Shown: in pieces, positions 4,435 through 13,760 of the stretch | How the letters are laid out: the number at the start of each line of letters is the position of its first letter | Position numbering within the stretch: the stretch's first letter is position 1 | Made by a program: the position numbers and the translations under genes | DNA from: a virus | IMG/VR virus record: IMGVR_UViG_3300034418_007972 | Location: 1-20,559 of that record | Direction: 5' to 3' (one strand) | DNA length: 20,559 bases | Notes under the pieces: model-generated | The model's input: only the letters and a program-made list of their open reading frames with translations | Database searches by the model: none | What the model was told of the DNA's origin: nothing

Positions 4435-7400
4435 CTATGTATATGCGGCTGAACTAAATGTAGTACCACCGAATCTAAACTTATGTTTCTTATCGGTACT
4501 GTTAATCCAAGATTCTCCGTTGGTGGGAGATACAGGGTCAGAAGAAATAACACCAAGGAAACCGTTACCATCGCTTACTGTTTTAGTACCGGGGTTACTT
4601 GCGTATACCCAAAAGTTTGTACTTGTACTGTTAGATGAGTCACCTGTATCACTATGATAAACTAGGTAGTCTCCTGCATCTGCAAAACCGACCATGTTAC
4701 CTGCTGAAACACCATTAGCACCCCTATCAACACCTCTCCATTTAAGTACATCACCACTAGTGTAAAGCTCAGGTCCGGCAAATTGACCTACTGCTTGGTT
4801 AGACCCTTCATAACTTGTACCAGTACTAAACCTACAAGCACTATCGAATGTGAATCTAGTGTAGGAGCCTGTTTCAGACTTTGTAACTAATCCACCCGCG
4901 GTATCTACGATCTGATTCTGTAACAAGTATCGGCTTGAGTTATAACCATCATTATCACTAAACATCATTAAGTGAGTTGTTCTAGCGGTATCGCTAACAG
5001 GATAAGCGTTGACATGAAAACTTGTTCTTAAATTATCATCAGGGTTAGCACTCATATTTACAATTATGTAATCACCTACTGCTGCCCTTCCTGCTAATTG
5101 AGTACATCCGTTAGGTTGACCGTCTTGCGCTCTAGCTATTTCAACATCGGAAGAGTTCTTCCATATAAGCGCGACGGTTGTACTAGTTACCACTTGTGTT
5201 GAAGCCATAACCTCAAAGTCACAAATTTGTGTGAATTCGTAACGAGTGTGATCTGTCGCTGAATCACTAACTTTAAGAGAACCTGAATCTTGAACCAATG
5301 TTTTAAATAGAACGTCACCGCCACCGTTTCTTGAAGTGAACCCATTGTAACCTATGGATTCAACATTAGAATCTAATGCGGTATCTAAAGCTTTCAGAGA
5401 GAAGTTAACATCTGTGGCACTATCAGCAGGACTTACTAAGGAAACTGCAACTAAATAATCACCTACATCAGCTTGACCCACTAAGGCCTTACAAGTTTTA
5501 TCGCCTGTGCTGTTTACACTGTCAGAAGAACTAGAAATTAAACTATCACTTGAGTTATACCATTCAATGAACTGTGAGTTGTCTGCACCAGTAGTTGAGA
5601 AAGAACAATGGAAAGATGCAGCTTCAACAAAAGTAAATCGAGAATGATCTCCACCCGGTTCAGTGTAAGTAAATAAAGTCGGAGAATTATTATCCTCAAC
5701 TGTTTTAAGTAAACATTGATTACTTCCGTTTTTAGAAACAAAACCTGATTGCCTATAGTAATCTTCTACTACGTTAACTACAGTAGTTCCACCACCACTA
5801 GGGATTATATAATCAGAAGCTTGACGGATGGCACTCAATGTAAAGTCTTGATCGAATTGCGCACTATCAGCAGTTGTTTCACAAGTACAGCCGGAAGTAG
5901 TTATGTTGTAGATGAATAAACCTTCATCGCCATTGGTAGCTGTTTGCTCTATGGCACCAGTAAGTGAAGGTATGGCAGTAAAGAAACCAGGAGTAAAAGT
6001 TACGTCAGTTACACCTAAGCCTGTTCTACTGACACTTTGTATGAACGTGCGACCTTGAGAGGTTATAGTAGACGTTCCATTGTTTTGAATCTTGGCAGCA
6101 AAACAACTCTCTTCATTGGTTAGGTTTCCCTGTAAGTCCGCGCCTTGTCTGGCCACATGAATGGTTATAGGTACATCGTGTGCAATACTGTCTGCTGTAG
6201 TTCTATACGTTAAACCCGCCGCCGTTACAGATTGAAAGAATACACCTTCATCACCTTGCAATGCCAAGTTATTAATTGACCCGTAAACCGCAGGTACTTG
6301 ACCAAAGAAAGAAGTATTAAATACAACATCTACTGTACCTGTAGCGGTCCTAGTAACAGACTGTATAAACGACTGAGACTGAGAGGTGACACTAGCTGTT
6401 GCTCCGTTGTTATCAATAACGGCACCGTAGAAGTTAGTGTTAGAAGCTGAAGTATCATAATCAGTCCCTTGTCTCATACACTCAAAAGAGAAGTCTTGGT
6501 CAAAGGCGGCACTATCAGCAGTTGTATTCAGAGTGAAACCCGAAGTAGTTATAGCTGATATAAAGCAACCTTCGTCACCATTCGAATCTTGCTCGTTAAT
6601 AGTAGCGTGAACTGTAGGTATTTGAGAAAAAAAGCCTGGAGTGAAAACTACATCCACCACACCCAAAGCAGTTCTGTTTACTGATTGAACAAATGTTTGC
6701 GATTGAGTTGTTATAGCGGCTGTACCGTTATTTGTGACTACGGCCGAGTACAAGTTAAAATGCTCTGCCAGGTTTATACTACCGCCGCCGCCAGGGATAT
6801 TAATTTGAACTACCCCAGGAGAAGATTGAACCGCCGTAGCACCACCACCTGTTACATTAATTTCTGTAACCGCAGCATCAACAGTGACACCTTCATCTTT
6901 AATCTCTAAAGCAGAACCGCCACCACCGCCTACTTGCGCTTCGGTTCCGGCACTGTCGAGTTTATAAAGATTCCCATCACTCTTGAAATATAGTTTAAAT
7001 CTTCCCGCTGCTGGATTGGCAGGAGTCGTCTGTTGAACCATTTCCAGTAGATCGTAAACCCCGCCGTTAATGGTTTTATTCGTTAACGTTTGAGTGTGTG
7101 AAACAGTTGTTACTTCAGCTTCAGAACCTTGTTCACCTGCTTGCCATTTTGAAGCAAGAGCGGTGTTGTGTTCAATAACTACATCTGTAGCATCACTCAT
7201 CTCTACAGTGATACCAGCATCTACACCACTCGCAGCGTTTCCTCCCTTATTGAGAGTCACATTGGAATCTGTCACATCCAAGGTTGTAGAATTAACTGTA
7301 GTAGTGGTTCCATCGACCTGAAGATCACCTGAGATTGTAACTTTACCTGCGTTGTCGATTGATAATCTTGCGACTAGTGCAGTTGCTCCGTTTGCTACAG

Positions 7401-8244
7401 TTTGAATCTCATAAGTACCACCATGTTGAGTATCGGTACTGTTCTCAGCAGCTACGGACTTGACTCTAGCAACGACTACTTCAGCACCGTTTTGATCAGT
7501 ACCAAGGAAATCAACGTTACCTAGCTCATCACTTGTTTGAGTCTGTCCACTTCCAGCAATACGACTTTTCTTTAACGCAACTTTCGGTGCTGTTGTAGAG
7601 TCTTCAGTGTTTTGAATTTTAGCGTTAGTGTTACTTGAAGCTCCGTTAACATGAAGTCTCTCGCCAGGTGTAGAAGTACCTAGGCCAACTTTACCATCGC
7701 CCTTCACTCTAATAATCTCAGACATTGTAGCACCACCGTCAGGAGTACCTTCAATTGTCATGTCTGAACCATGCGCTCCGACTGTAGCGTTATCGGTAGC
7801 TACGACTCGAACTCGCATCGATAACTCTTCACCAGCAGCATCGTTAGTCGCTGTGAACTCAATGTCACCAATCGAATCACCGTCTTGAGTTTGATCGCCA
7901 GTTGTACGAGCTTTTAAAAACTTTAATACTGGCCCTAAAGCATCGTCGGAAATTTTAGTAATAGTTGATTGTTCACCAGATGATGAAATAGTAACTGCAC
8001 CAGTTGTGGTGTTAAGTTGAAATATTTCTCTATCGGTTGTACCGTCAAACATTTTGTAAGACCAGATCGGATCGTTTTGTTGGTCGATCCAATAACCACC
8101 AGTACCTAAATTAGTAGGTCTTGACCCACCATTGGTACAAAATCCTGCACGTACAGCATCTTTAAAATCATTTAGAATTGTCGCTAATTGTGTACCCGAC
8201 GTTGTTGCCGGGTTAATGTCTGAAAAGATTGATCCGCTTGCCAT
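4435..8244 (-). CDS. repeat-built tail fibre / receptor-binding adhesin
   Basis: A 1269-residue modular protein, the likely host-binding fibre at the tail tip. N-terminal segment: about 1-90. Then two repeats of about 85 residues (104-190, 219-303) and a module with VDGTTTTVNSTTLDV and TLTNKTI (about 308-393), a type I associate with marine phage structural proteins. A Gly-rich linker pair with EIKDEGVTV (about 439-488) follows. Next are three repeats of about 100 residues with VDVVFTPGFF...P and GDEG motifs (498-596, 605-704, 714-812), resembling H-type lectin folds. Then come three divergent repeats of about 125 residues with VGDYL-type motifs (829-953, 959-1084, 1090-1220). The C-terminal piece contains SPTNGESWINSTDKK. 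GGAG precedes the ATG, which lies 18 bases after the J-like stop. The overall role is well supported by position and composition; the receptor is unknown. Confidence 0.8.
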   Translation of the reverse strand: MASGSIFSDINPATTSGTQLATILNDFKDAVRAGFCTNGGSRPTNLGTGGYWIDQQNDPIWSYKMFDGTTDREIFQLNTTTGAVTISSSGEQSTITKISDDALGPVLKFLKARTTGDQTQDGDSIGDIEFTATNDAAGEELSMRVRVVATDNATVGAHGSDMTIEGTPDGGATMSEIIRVKGDGKVGLGTSTPGERLHVNGASSNTNAKIQNTEDSTTAPKVALKKSRIAGSGQTQTSDELGNVDFLGTDQNGAEVVVARVKSVAAENSTDTQHGGTYEIQTVANGATALVARLSIDNAGKVTISGDLQVDGTTTTVNSTTLDVTDSNVTLNKGGNAASGVDAGITVEMSDATDVVIEHNTALASKWQAGEQGSEAEVTTVSHTQTLTNKTINGGVYDLLEMVQQTTPANPAAGRFKLYFKSDGNLYKLDSAGTEAQVGGGGGSALEIKDEGVTVDAAVTEINVTGGGATAVQSSPGVVQINIPGGGGSINLAEHFNLYSAVVTNNGTAAITTQSQTFVQSVNRTALGVVDVVFTPGFFSQIPTVHATINEQDSNGDEGCFISAITTSGFTLNTTADSAAFDQDFSFECMRQGTDYDTSASNTNFYGAVIDNNGATASVTSQSQSFIQSVTRTATGTVDVVFNTSFFGQVPAVYGSINNLALQGDEGVFFQSVTAAGLTYRTTADSIAHDVPITIHVARQGADLQGNLTNEESCFAAKIQNNGTSTITSQGRTFIQSVSRTGLGVTDVTFTPGFFTAIPSLTGAIEQTATNGDEGLFIYNITTSGCTCETTADSAQFDQDFTLSAIRQASDYIIPSGGGTTVVNVVEDYYRQSGFVSKNGSNQCLLKTVEDNNSPTLFTYTEPGGDHSRFTFVEAASFHCSFSTTGADNSQFIEWYNSSDSLISSSSDSVNSTGDKTCKALVGQADVGDYLVAVSLVSPADSATDVNFSLKALDTALDSNVESIGYNGFTSRNGGGDVLFKTLVQDSGSLKVSDSATDHTRYEFTQICDFEVMASTQVVTSTTVALIWKNSSDVEIARAQDGQPNGCTQLAGRAAVGDYIIVNMSANPDDNLRTSFHVNAYPVSDTARTTHLMMFSDNDGYNSSRYLLQNQIVDTAGGLVTKSETGSYTRFTFDSACRFSTGTSYEGSNQAVGQFAGPELYTSGDVLKWRGVDRGANGVSAGNMVGFADAGDYLVYHSDTGDSSNSTSTNFWVYASNPGTKTVSDGNGFLGVISSDPVSPTNGESWINSTDKKHKFRFGGTTFSSAAYT
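4585..5760 (-). repeat. three tandem ~125-residue protein repeats (fibre type C)
   Basis: Encoded at 5386-5760, 4993-5370 and 4585-4977. They share the order G(F)xS/N..., a TRF/HSRFTF/TRYEFT strand, a central WYNSSD/WKNSSD/KWRG strand and a (D/A)VGDYLV or DAGDYLV motif near the end. Divergence between copies is high, so the repeat is visible in protein rather than DNA. Confidence 0.7.
5809..6753 (-). repeat. three tandem ~100-residue protein repeats (fibre type B)
   Basis: Encoded at 6457-6753, 6133-6432 and 5809-6105. Each copy has NNG.., S(Q)SF(I/V)QSV.RT, VDVVF..(G/S)FF..(I/V)P, GDEG.F, TTADS and a closing RQG/RQA-D. The F...P.V strand order resembles H-type lectin domains. The clear similarity suggests recent duplication compared with the C repeats. 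Confidence 0.85.
7336..7935 (-). repeat. two ~85-residue protein repeats (fibre type A)
   Basis: Encoded at 7675-7935 and 7336-7590. The shared pattern is P(V)(L/A)...K(A/S)R..G, then T.D..G(D/N)(I/V)(E/D)F..T(D/N), RV..VA.(D/E)N.T...HG, and a close of V.GDGKVGLG or IDNAGKVTIS. These look like shaft or beta-structured trimerising segments. Confidence 0.7.
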
Positions 8245-8262
8245 GTATATAACTCCGTTTAA

Positions 8263-11200
8263 TTAAATTGTAGCGCCTGATTTAAACCCAAATCCCTTGG
8301 CCAATACGTCAAACTGTCTCACAACTTTAACATCATTTTTGTCGAAGAAATCAATATCAAAGTCGTCTAACGTTTTGTTACTAATTACATAGTAATCACC
8401 CTGACTTGCATTGTCTTGTGTTATCTGAATTGCAGGTGTTGTGCCTGGTCCCTTAAAGCCTGGTGAGTACGTTACAGTAGTAGAACCTGGAATGACCGAT
8501 GTTAAGTTCTCGAAACTTACGTCCCTATCGGGCATGTCAGATCGAATAACAGCGTCAAAGACACGCGGCGTAACCACTGGATTGTTACTGATTAATCTGA
8601 CACGAAACTGGAAGATGCGGCCTGTGAAATCTCCGATAGTGAAAGGTATCCATGCTGTAAAATCATCAGGGTCGCCTTCACTTATCGGATCGATTATATC
8701 AAGTGAAGTCCAGTTCGCCATTGCAAAAGGCGTGTCTCTAGCTCGATATTCTGTTACAACGTCCCAGTCCGCGACAGTTGTGGTAGCAAGTTGAGCTACC
8801 GTATCGAGTGTCACCCAATTAACCATTAAGTCAGCATCACTAAAACCTTCAGCAGTTACCAAGGACTGAAGACGAACGGTGAAAATATCACCTAAGTCTA
8901 AAAAGTCTTCGTAAAAATAGAACCCTTCAGGTTCGTAAATAGTTGGTGCAGTTTCAGCAAGTAATAAAGTTCCACCGAAGTCAACAGTTCGATCTAAACT
9001 TCCAGGTAGTGTTGGAAAGTCGTCTGTCTCTTCGATAACGTTAAGGTCGAAAAGTTCTGGAATAGATGTAATGGCTATCGCTTCGTTAGTTGATTCGTTC
9101 CCATTAAAGTCAATCACTTTTATGAAGTATGAACCTGTACGAGCTTGAACGTTTGCGGTATTTGTATTTTTATCAATGTCCACTAAGAAAACTGATTGTT
9201 CCCATATAGCTGTCAGAGATGGAGCGTATCTTAGCTGATATTTTTGAACATCACAGTCTGCTACAAGCGACCACGTTAACTGCATAGTTTGGTTAGTGAT
9301 GTTAATGAATAAACCGTCAACGTCACTAGGCGGTGTACTCTTGGCGGTTGGAGTTGATGTAACAGCACTTACGTTACCTAATTGAAGTTTAGAACCTGTA
9401 GGACTTACGGCGAGAACTTTAAATGAATGAACATCACCAAGGAAAGTTTGATCTACGGTATGACGGTAATTAAGTGTTGTACTTGTTCCATCTAAGTAAA
9501 AACCTTGACCTGAGTTTACATATATTTCAAACGCTTCAAACGTCCCGCTTGTTGGAGCTTCCCATTCAAGATCGATGAAGTAAACATAGTCGTTACCATC
9601 GCAATCAAAAGTGTTACCTGTTACAGCGAGGTTAACCACTTCCGTAGGAGGTGTTAAGTTCTCGTCTTGAATTGTAGATAATTGCGGGTTGTAATCTGGA
9701 ATGTTAACAGATGATTCAGCATCAAAGATCGCATCGTTCTTTTCAACTAATGTAAGAGTAGCGGTTAAATTTCTATTAGGTGAAACAGTCTTTACAATAC
9801 AATCGTAAGTTACTTGAGATATTTCCCCCCATATTATTAAGTCGCCTACGTTTGGTATAAGGCCATCGAGAGTAGCAGTTACTTCATCTGTAATAGTCAT
9901 TGTTGCTACCGCTGTTACACCTGAAGTAGCATTTCTAAACCTGTAACCGTAACTAGTAGCTGGTTCAGTTGCGAAGGGAGCGTCAATAGTTACGACATTA
10001 CCTGCTACATTAATTACTCTAGCGGGTACACCTCCTACTCTCATTGCATCTTGAGTGATGACTACGTAGTCACCTCTAGTACAAACCAAGTGTTCAAAGT
10101 CAACATCTATAGTTATAGTCTCTTGTCTCAACTTCAACTGAGCTAACATATAACGACCAAACCTAAACGCTTGTTCTGAGTTTGTTACAGCGAAGGTGTC
10201 TAACTCGTCAAAGTCCACCGCTGTTGTAGCATCGAACCCATCGTTGAAAACAGTTTCTTGTCTTATCTCAAAACCACTACCAGCATCTACATAATTTATT
10301 CTTAGTCCGTCAGGTATCTCACTGTAGACTCTTGTAGAAGAAAAATTGTTAGAGTTACGAGGTGTAAAAACTTGTACAGGTGTTGTCTTGGCTCTATCTA
10401 TAAGCACACCGTATCTACCATCTACTACAGTAAGTCTAGCTTGTGCGGCGTTTGTAACTCTATCTATTAGTTGAGTTAAAGTTGTGTTGAAGTCTAATAC
10501 GAAGTTACACTGAAACCTTGGTTGTGAGAAAGTTGATATATTAGGCGGTGCTGTTGGTATCTCGTCACAAAAATCTGCCCATTCTTTTAATAAGTCCGCA
10601 TCTAATCTATTTTGTGCGATAGCTCTTTTATTTACTTCACCTGTTAAAAGGTCTGCTAAGACCCATGCAGGGTTTTGGGTGATTTGTTTAGACCAATTGG
10701 CTCCGTCATAAACATCTAAAACAGATGTAGCAATGGCCGACAAGTTTTCAATAACTCCGTTCAATTGATCTGTCGCCTTGATTCGCACTTCCATAAAAAC
10801 GTGACGTTTAGTTGTAACTATGGGGTTGGTGTCAAAACGAGTTGTTAATATCGACCACGTTAAAGCATCGTTTCTCTGGAAGGTAAAATTATGGTTTGTG
10901 TTTTTTCTAGTTAATCTTACCTTAACATCGTTTAGAGTTTTTGGTTTAAAAATGACAGTTACATTAGAGTTGGGTGTCTGTAAGTTATCGATTGTTATTA
11001 TTCCGTTTTCGGAACTCTTAACTTTCATAACCGAAGTCGAACCACCGTCTTCAAGTATGTTGTTTGTGTGAACTCTTTGAGTTGCTGTAGCTGTGAATAT
11101 TGCAGCAGGGTCATTAGGTGTACGAACTAAATCATAAGCTATGGTCACAGTAAATTTAGCAGGTGTAGTTATTATATTCCAAGCGTTTTGTGTACCGTTA

Positions 11201-12609
11201 AAGTTAATAAATGTGATCGTGAACATTTCTTGACCGTTAATGTAAATAAGTTCACCTACGGTAGGTACATGTATGTCAGCACTTATGTTGAAAGAGTATA
11301 TGTTACCTTTTAATATCCCTATACTCTGTTCTGCTATATCATAATAAGAAGCTTCAGGGTTTTCTAAACCTTCAGGAAAAATAAAAGCGTTTCCTACTAT
11401 ACTTGCTTGAAGGTTTTTGTCCGCTGGAAAAGTACTAAGTAAAGTAAAAGAGTTATTAGAAAATGAGTTAGCTAAAATTTCTTTATTAAAAGCTTGTAAG
11501 CTACTATTGAAATCGTTAACAAAAACAAGATCATCAAAATTTCTATAGTCTTCCGTACCTACTTCAGCAAATTCAACCTTTAAATCTATTTGACTATTTC
11601 TAATCGCACCTGTTTCAAAGACTGAGAACAAACCGTTAGGCAGATTAAGAATTAAACTTATTTCTTGTTCTTCACTGTTCGTATTAGGTGTAGCGTTTCT
11701 TACAACTTGATAATCGTCTACTGGCGGTGGACCTGGATTGTTTTCGTTAGCGTTAATAGCAACACCAATTGATTGTTGTGTTACATCACCTTTATAAAGT
11801 TGAAAATTATTACTTAAAGCTTGATCCCATATACCTTCTTCTACTCCAGGTTTGTTTAAATCCACCAACCTAAAATCAACTTGAGAAAATTCAGATAAAA
11901 GCGTTTCACCTATTCTAAATTGATCGAGTGCCAAGGGTCCGAGTCCGAAGTCATAAATAGCGTAAAAGTAGTTAGACAAAGCACCGTTGTTGTCAGGGTC
12001 AGCTTCGGAACTTAAATAAAAGTTTGCAGCAAGGACAGGGAATATTCTATGTGTCCCATAAACTTTAGGTACTGTTCTTAGTTTTCTACTCTGATTGTTT
12101 TGATTCGTAATAGAGAAACTTTGTGAATTAGAAAAACCATCTGCCTCAGAAGCGTTGAAACCCAAAGCGTTGTTGAGAGGTGGTATTAGAGCATTAAATA
12201 AAAGCGTGGAACCGATTGCCGCACCAGCGGTGGCAAGTGCTGAACCGAAGGCCGCACCTGTACCTGTACCGAAGGCCGCGCCACCAGCAGGGGAAGTTAT
12301 GACAGCAACAACAGCGGTGATAGTTATAATGGCAACTTGCTTAAATATTTGACCACCTTCACCACCTCTAGGTGTTACGGCGAATAATACTGACTTACCT
12401 TGTAAAGGTTTAGAGGTTTTCCAATACCTTCTATATACTTCATGACCTCCAATATAAACTTTGAAGTATTTGTCGTATCCTTCCCTTGGTAATTTATTAG
12501 CTTTTAAAACCTCTTCATACATTTCTTCGATTGTTGCATCATCTTTCACAACCAAGACTTTGCTATCGGTACTTAAAGGGTTTTTCCTAACTACTATTTC
12601 TTTCGACAT
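8263..12609 (-). CDS. tail tip / central hub protein, J-like with I-like N-terminus
   Basis: A 1448-residue tail tip protein of the lambda gpJ type. Residues 1-85 form a beta-grasp-like part resembling tail assembly protein I, with V..I.GHEVYRRYW and the closing FAVTPRGG. Residues about 87-147 are Gly/Ala-rich and hydrophobic with two possible membrane segments. The core starts with LRTVPKVYGTHRIFPVLA (about 177). It includes FVLDFNTTLTQLIDRV...RYGVLID (about 703-738), typical of gpJ. Two fibronectin III-like domains follow (about 987-1087 and 1093-1185). The last 80 residues (about 1366-1445) form a beta module similar in pattern to the fibre B repeats. It follows the K-like gene with a 16-base overlap and precedes the fibre by 18 bases. 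It probably closes the tube and triggers DNA release. Confidence 0.88.
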   Translation of the reverse strand: MSKEIVVRKNPLSTDSKVLVVKDDATIEEMYEEVLKANKLPREGYDKYFKVYIGGHEVYRRYWKTSKPLQGKSVLFAVTPRGGEGGQIFKQVAIITITAVVAVITSPAGGAAFGTGTGAAFGSALATAGAAIGSTLLFNALIPPLNNALGFNASEADGFSNSQSFSITNQNNQSRKLRTVPKVYGTHRIFPVLAANFYLSSEADPDNNGALSNYFYAIYDFGLGPLALDQFRIGETLLSEFSQVDFRLVDLNKPGVEEGIWDQALSNNFQLYKGDVTQQSIGVAINANENNPGPPPVDDYQVVRNATPNTNSEEQEISLILNLPNGLFSVFETGAIRNSQIDLKVEFAEVGTEDYRNFDDLVFVNDFNSSLQAFNKEILANSFSNNSFTLLSTFPADKNLQASIVGNAFIFPEGLENPEASYYDIAEQSIGILKGNIYSFNISADIHVPTVGELIYINGQEMFTITFINFNGTQNAWNIITTPAKFTVTIAYDLVRTPNDPAAIFTATATQRVHTNNILEDGGSTSVMKVKSSENGIITIDNLQTPNSNVTVIFKPKTLNDVKVRLTRKNTNHNFTFQRNDALTWSILTTRFDTNPIVTTKRHVFMEVRIKATDQLNGVIENLSAIATSVLDVYDGANWSKQITQNPAWVLADLLTGEVNKRAIAQNRLDADLLKEWADFCDEIPTAPPNISTFSQPRFQCNFVLDFNTTLTQLIDRVTNAAQARLTVVDGRYGVLIDRAKTTPVQVFTPRNSNNFSSTRVYSEIPDGLRINYVDAGSGFEIRQETVFNDGFDATTAVDFDELDTFAVTNSEQAFRFGRYMLAQLKLRQETITIDVDFEHLVCTRGDYVVITQDAMRVGGVPARVINVAGNVVTIDAPFATEPATSYGYRFRNATSGVTAVATMTITDEVTATLDGLIPNVGDLIIWGEISQVTYDCIVKTVSPNRNLTATLTLVEKNDAIFDAESSVNIPDYNPQLSTIQDENLTPPTEVVNLAVTGNTFDCDGNDYVYFIDLEWEAPTSGTFEAFEIYVNSGQGFYLDGTSTTLNYRHTVDQTFLGDVHSFKVLAVSPTGSKLQLGNVSAVTSTPTAKSTPPSDVDGLFINITNQTMQLTWSLVADCDVQKYQLRYAPSLTAIWEQSVFLVDIDKNTNTANVQARTGSYFIKVIDFNGNESTNEAIAITSIPELFDLNVIEETDDFPTLPGSLDRTVDFGGTLLLAETAPTIYEPEGFYFYEDFLDLGDIFTVRLQSLVTAEGFSDADLMVNWVTLDTVAQLATTTVADWDVVTEYRARDTPFAMANWTSLDIIDPISEGDPDDFTAWIPFTIGDFTGRIFQFRVRLISNNPVVTPRVFDAVIRSDMPDRDVSFENLTSVIPGSTTVTYSPGFKGPGTTPAIQITQDNASQGDYYVISNKTLDDFDIDFFDKNDVKVVRQFDVLAKGFGFKSGATI

Positions 12610-12983
12610 CTGTAATAACCTTCAATTCTTTTAGTCCATTTATCGAAACGTTCTAGACTACTACCAACACCTTGCCTAGAATGAAGGAAACGATTCTCGT
12701 CAATATAAACTCCGATATGACAAGTAAGACCTACGATTCTGATTAACATTATGTCACCCATCCTAGGTGTTGTAACTTCTTCAAAACCTTCTAGCTGATC
12801 GTTCACTAATTGTTCTGTTTCTTTTTTTGTAGGTCTAATACTACCGTAAAGTTTTTCTAATTTGATACCAAATATATCATCGTAAAAATATTGAACCAAT
12901 TCGTAACAGTCTTTATCTTCGTAAGGTATTCCTACAAACTTACGTAAATAACCCTGGGTAAATTGTTGGTGTGTATCGTTCAC
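12594..12983 (-). CDS. tail assembly protein, NlpC/P60 peptidase (lambda K-like)
   Basis: This 129-residue protein is homologous in pattern to the NlpC/P60 cysteine peptidase part of lambda gpK. The catalytic Cys is C26 in KDCYELVQYFYD, the His is H89 in CHIGVYID, and H101 in FLHS is a candidate third residue. It probably trims peptidoglycan peptides during tail assembly or entry. The start is GTG with only a weak GAG before it, overlapping the upstream gene by 44 bases. No ATG is available before C26, so the GTG call is reasonable but not certain. Gene order H-M-L-K-J supports the role. The lambda-type N-terminal JAB domain is absent. Confidence 0.85.
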   Translation of the reverse strand: MNDTHQQFTQGYLRKFVGIPYEDKDCYELVQYFYDDIFGIKLEKLYGSIRPTKKETEQLVNDQLEGFEEVTTPRMGDIMLIRIVGLTCHIGVYIDENRFLHSRQGVGSSLERFDKWTKRIEGYYRCRKK

Positions 12984-13410
12984 TTGTTAACTCAGTATGT
13001 AAAAAATCATCTAAAAATAAGTCGGCGTTGATGGCCCTGCTGTCGTACCTAACATTACTTATCTTAAATTCATTAAAAGATATTTCTACAGTGTCAGGGT
13101 CACTCGCAAGAACTAATTCAATTGTTGTATCTATAGGTGTTGTCACCGATCTTATTTCATCTATTAAATCTAATGAAACATTATCGAATTGTATTTGTGA
13201 CTTTAAAACATTAACACCGTCTTCAGCAGGTAGATTGATTCTCATAGGGAAAGCGATGTGAGTGTTACCTCTACTGATAACATCTTCAGTATTGTTAACT
13301 AACCTAAGAGTTGTAAAAGAAGTGTGAGTAAGAGTGACAAGCATTAAAAGCGGGTCGTCACTTCTTTCTCCGTATAATTGCGCTAATAGATTATTAGTTA
13401 AACTTCTCAC
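12940..13410 (-). CDS. DUF1833-type tail protein in the L position
   Basis: A 156-residue structural protein matching the DUF1833 pattern. It starts with LVTLTHTSFTTLRLVNNTEDV, has LKSQIQFDNV and ELVLASDPD in the middle, and ends in YTPTIYPGLF. A TTG at 13425 would add five residues. I prefer the GTG at 13408-13410: it makes the common 4-base GTGA overlap with the upstream stop, and a strong GGAGG lies eight bases before it. It sits between the M-like and K-like genes, so it probably does the job lambda gpL does at the tail tip, though gpL's iron-sulphur cysteine pattern is not seen. Confidence 0.82.
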   Translation of the reverse strand: MRSLTNNLLAQLYGERSDDPLLMLVTLTHTSFTTLRLVNNTEDVISRGNTHIAFPMRINLPAEDGVNVLKSQIQFDNVSLDLIDEIRSVTTPIDTTIELVLASDPDTVEISFNEFKISNVRYDSRAINADLFLDDFLHTELTSERYTPTIYPGLFT

Positions 13411-13760
13411 GCAATCTGCCTCCAAACAAAAGATATTCTAAAATATGTTCCACCTAGAGTTGTTATGGAAGGTCTACCTTTAAATTGATATTCGCCTGTG
13501 ACACCGCTTATAGGGTGGTCATAATTAAAAGTTAATGTTCCACCTGCCAAGGTGGTCTTGAAGAATGTTTCAAAGTCAGCGTAATCAGTTCTTTCAAGTT
13601 CTATAGTACCTCTAAGATCATCGAACTCTTTGGTATAACGTTGACGTTTCTTAGGTGGGCCAACTTCATTAGGTGTCTCGATTGCACTATCACCGAAAGT
13701 AAGTTGAAAACCTGCCTGGTTAAATTTCTGCTGTAAAGAAGCTGGGAATGATTCTGCCAT
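13407..13760 (-). CDS. minor tail protein, M-like
   Basis: A 117-residue protein directly after the tape measure gene, sharing one base with its stop (TAATG) and with AAGGT as ribosome-binding site. The pattern of FGDSAIETPNEVG near the N-terminus, a central ELERTDYADFETFFKT and a C-terminal FRISFVWRQI follows the lambda gpM/minor tail family: an early FGDG-like turn, an acidic helix that measures an insert length, then closing strands. It is probably part of the tail tip. The assignment leans on gene order because sequence similarity by eye is modest. Confidence 0.72.
   Translation of the reverse strand: MAESFPASLQQKFNQAGFQLTFGDSAIETPNEVGPPKKRQRYTKEFDDLRGTIELERTDYADFETFFKTTLAGGTLTFNYDHPISGVTGEYQFKGRPSITTLGGTYFRISFVWRQIA

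Noticed and set aside
4362-4571. 69-codon - strand frame across the fibre 3' end
   Set aside because: It lies out of frame inside the fibre gene with no good ribosome-binding site; the 44-codon frame at 4292-4426 is better placed.
8441-8794. 117-codon + strand frame inside the tail tip gene
   Set aside because: A shadow of a long real gene on the other strand, with no start signal.
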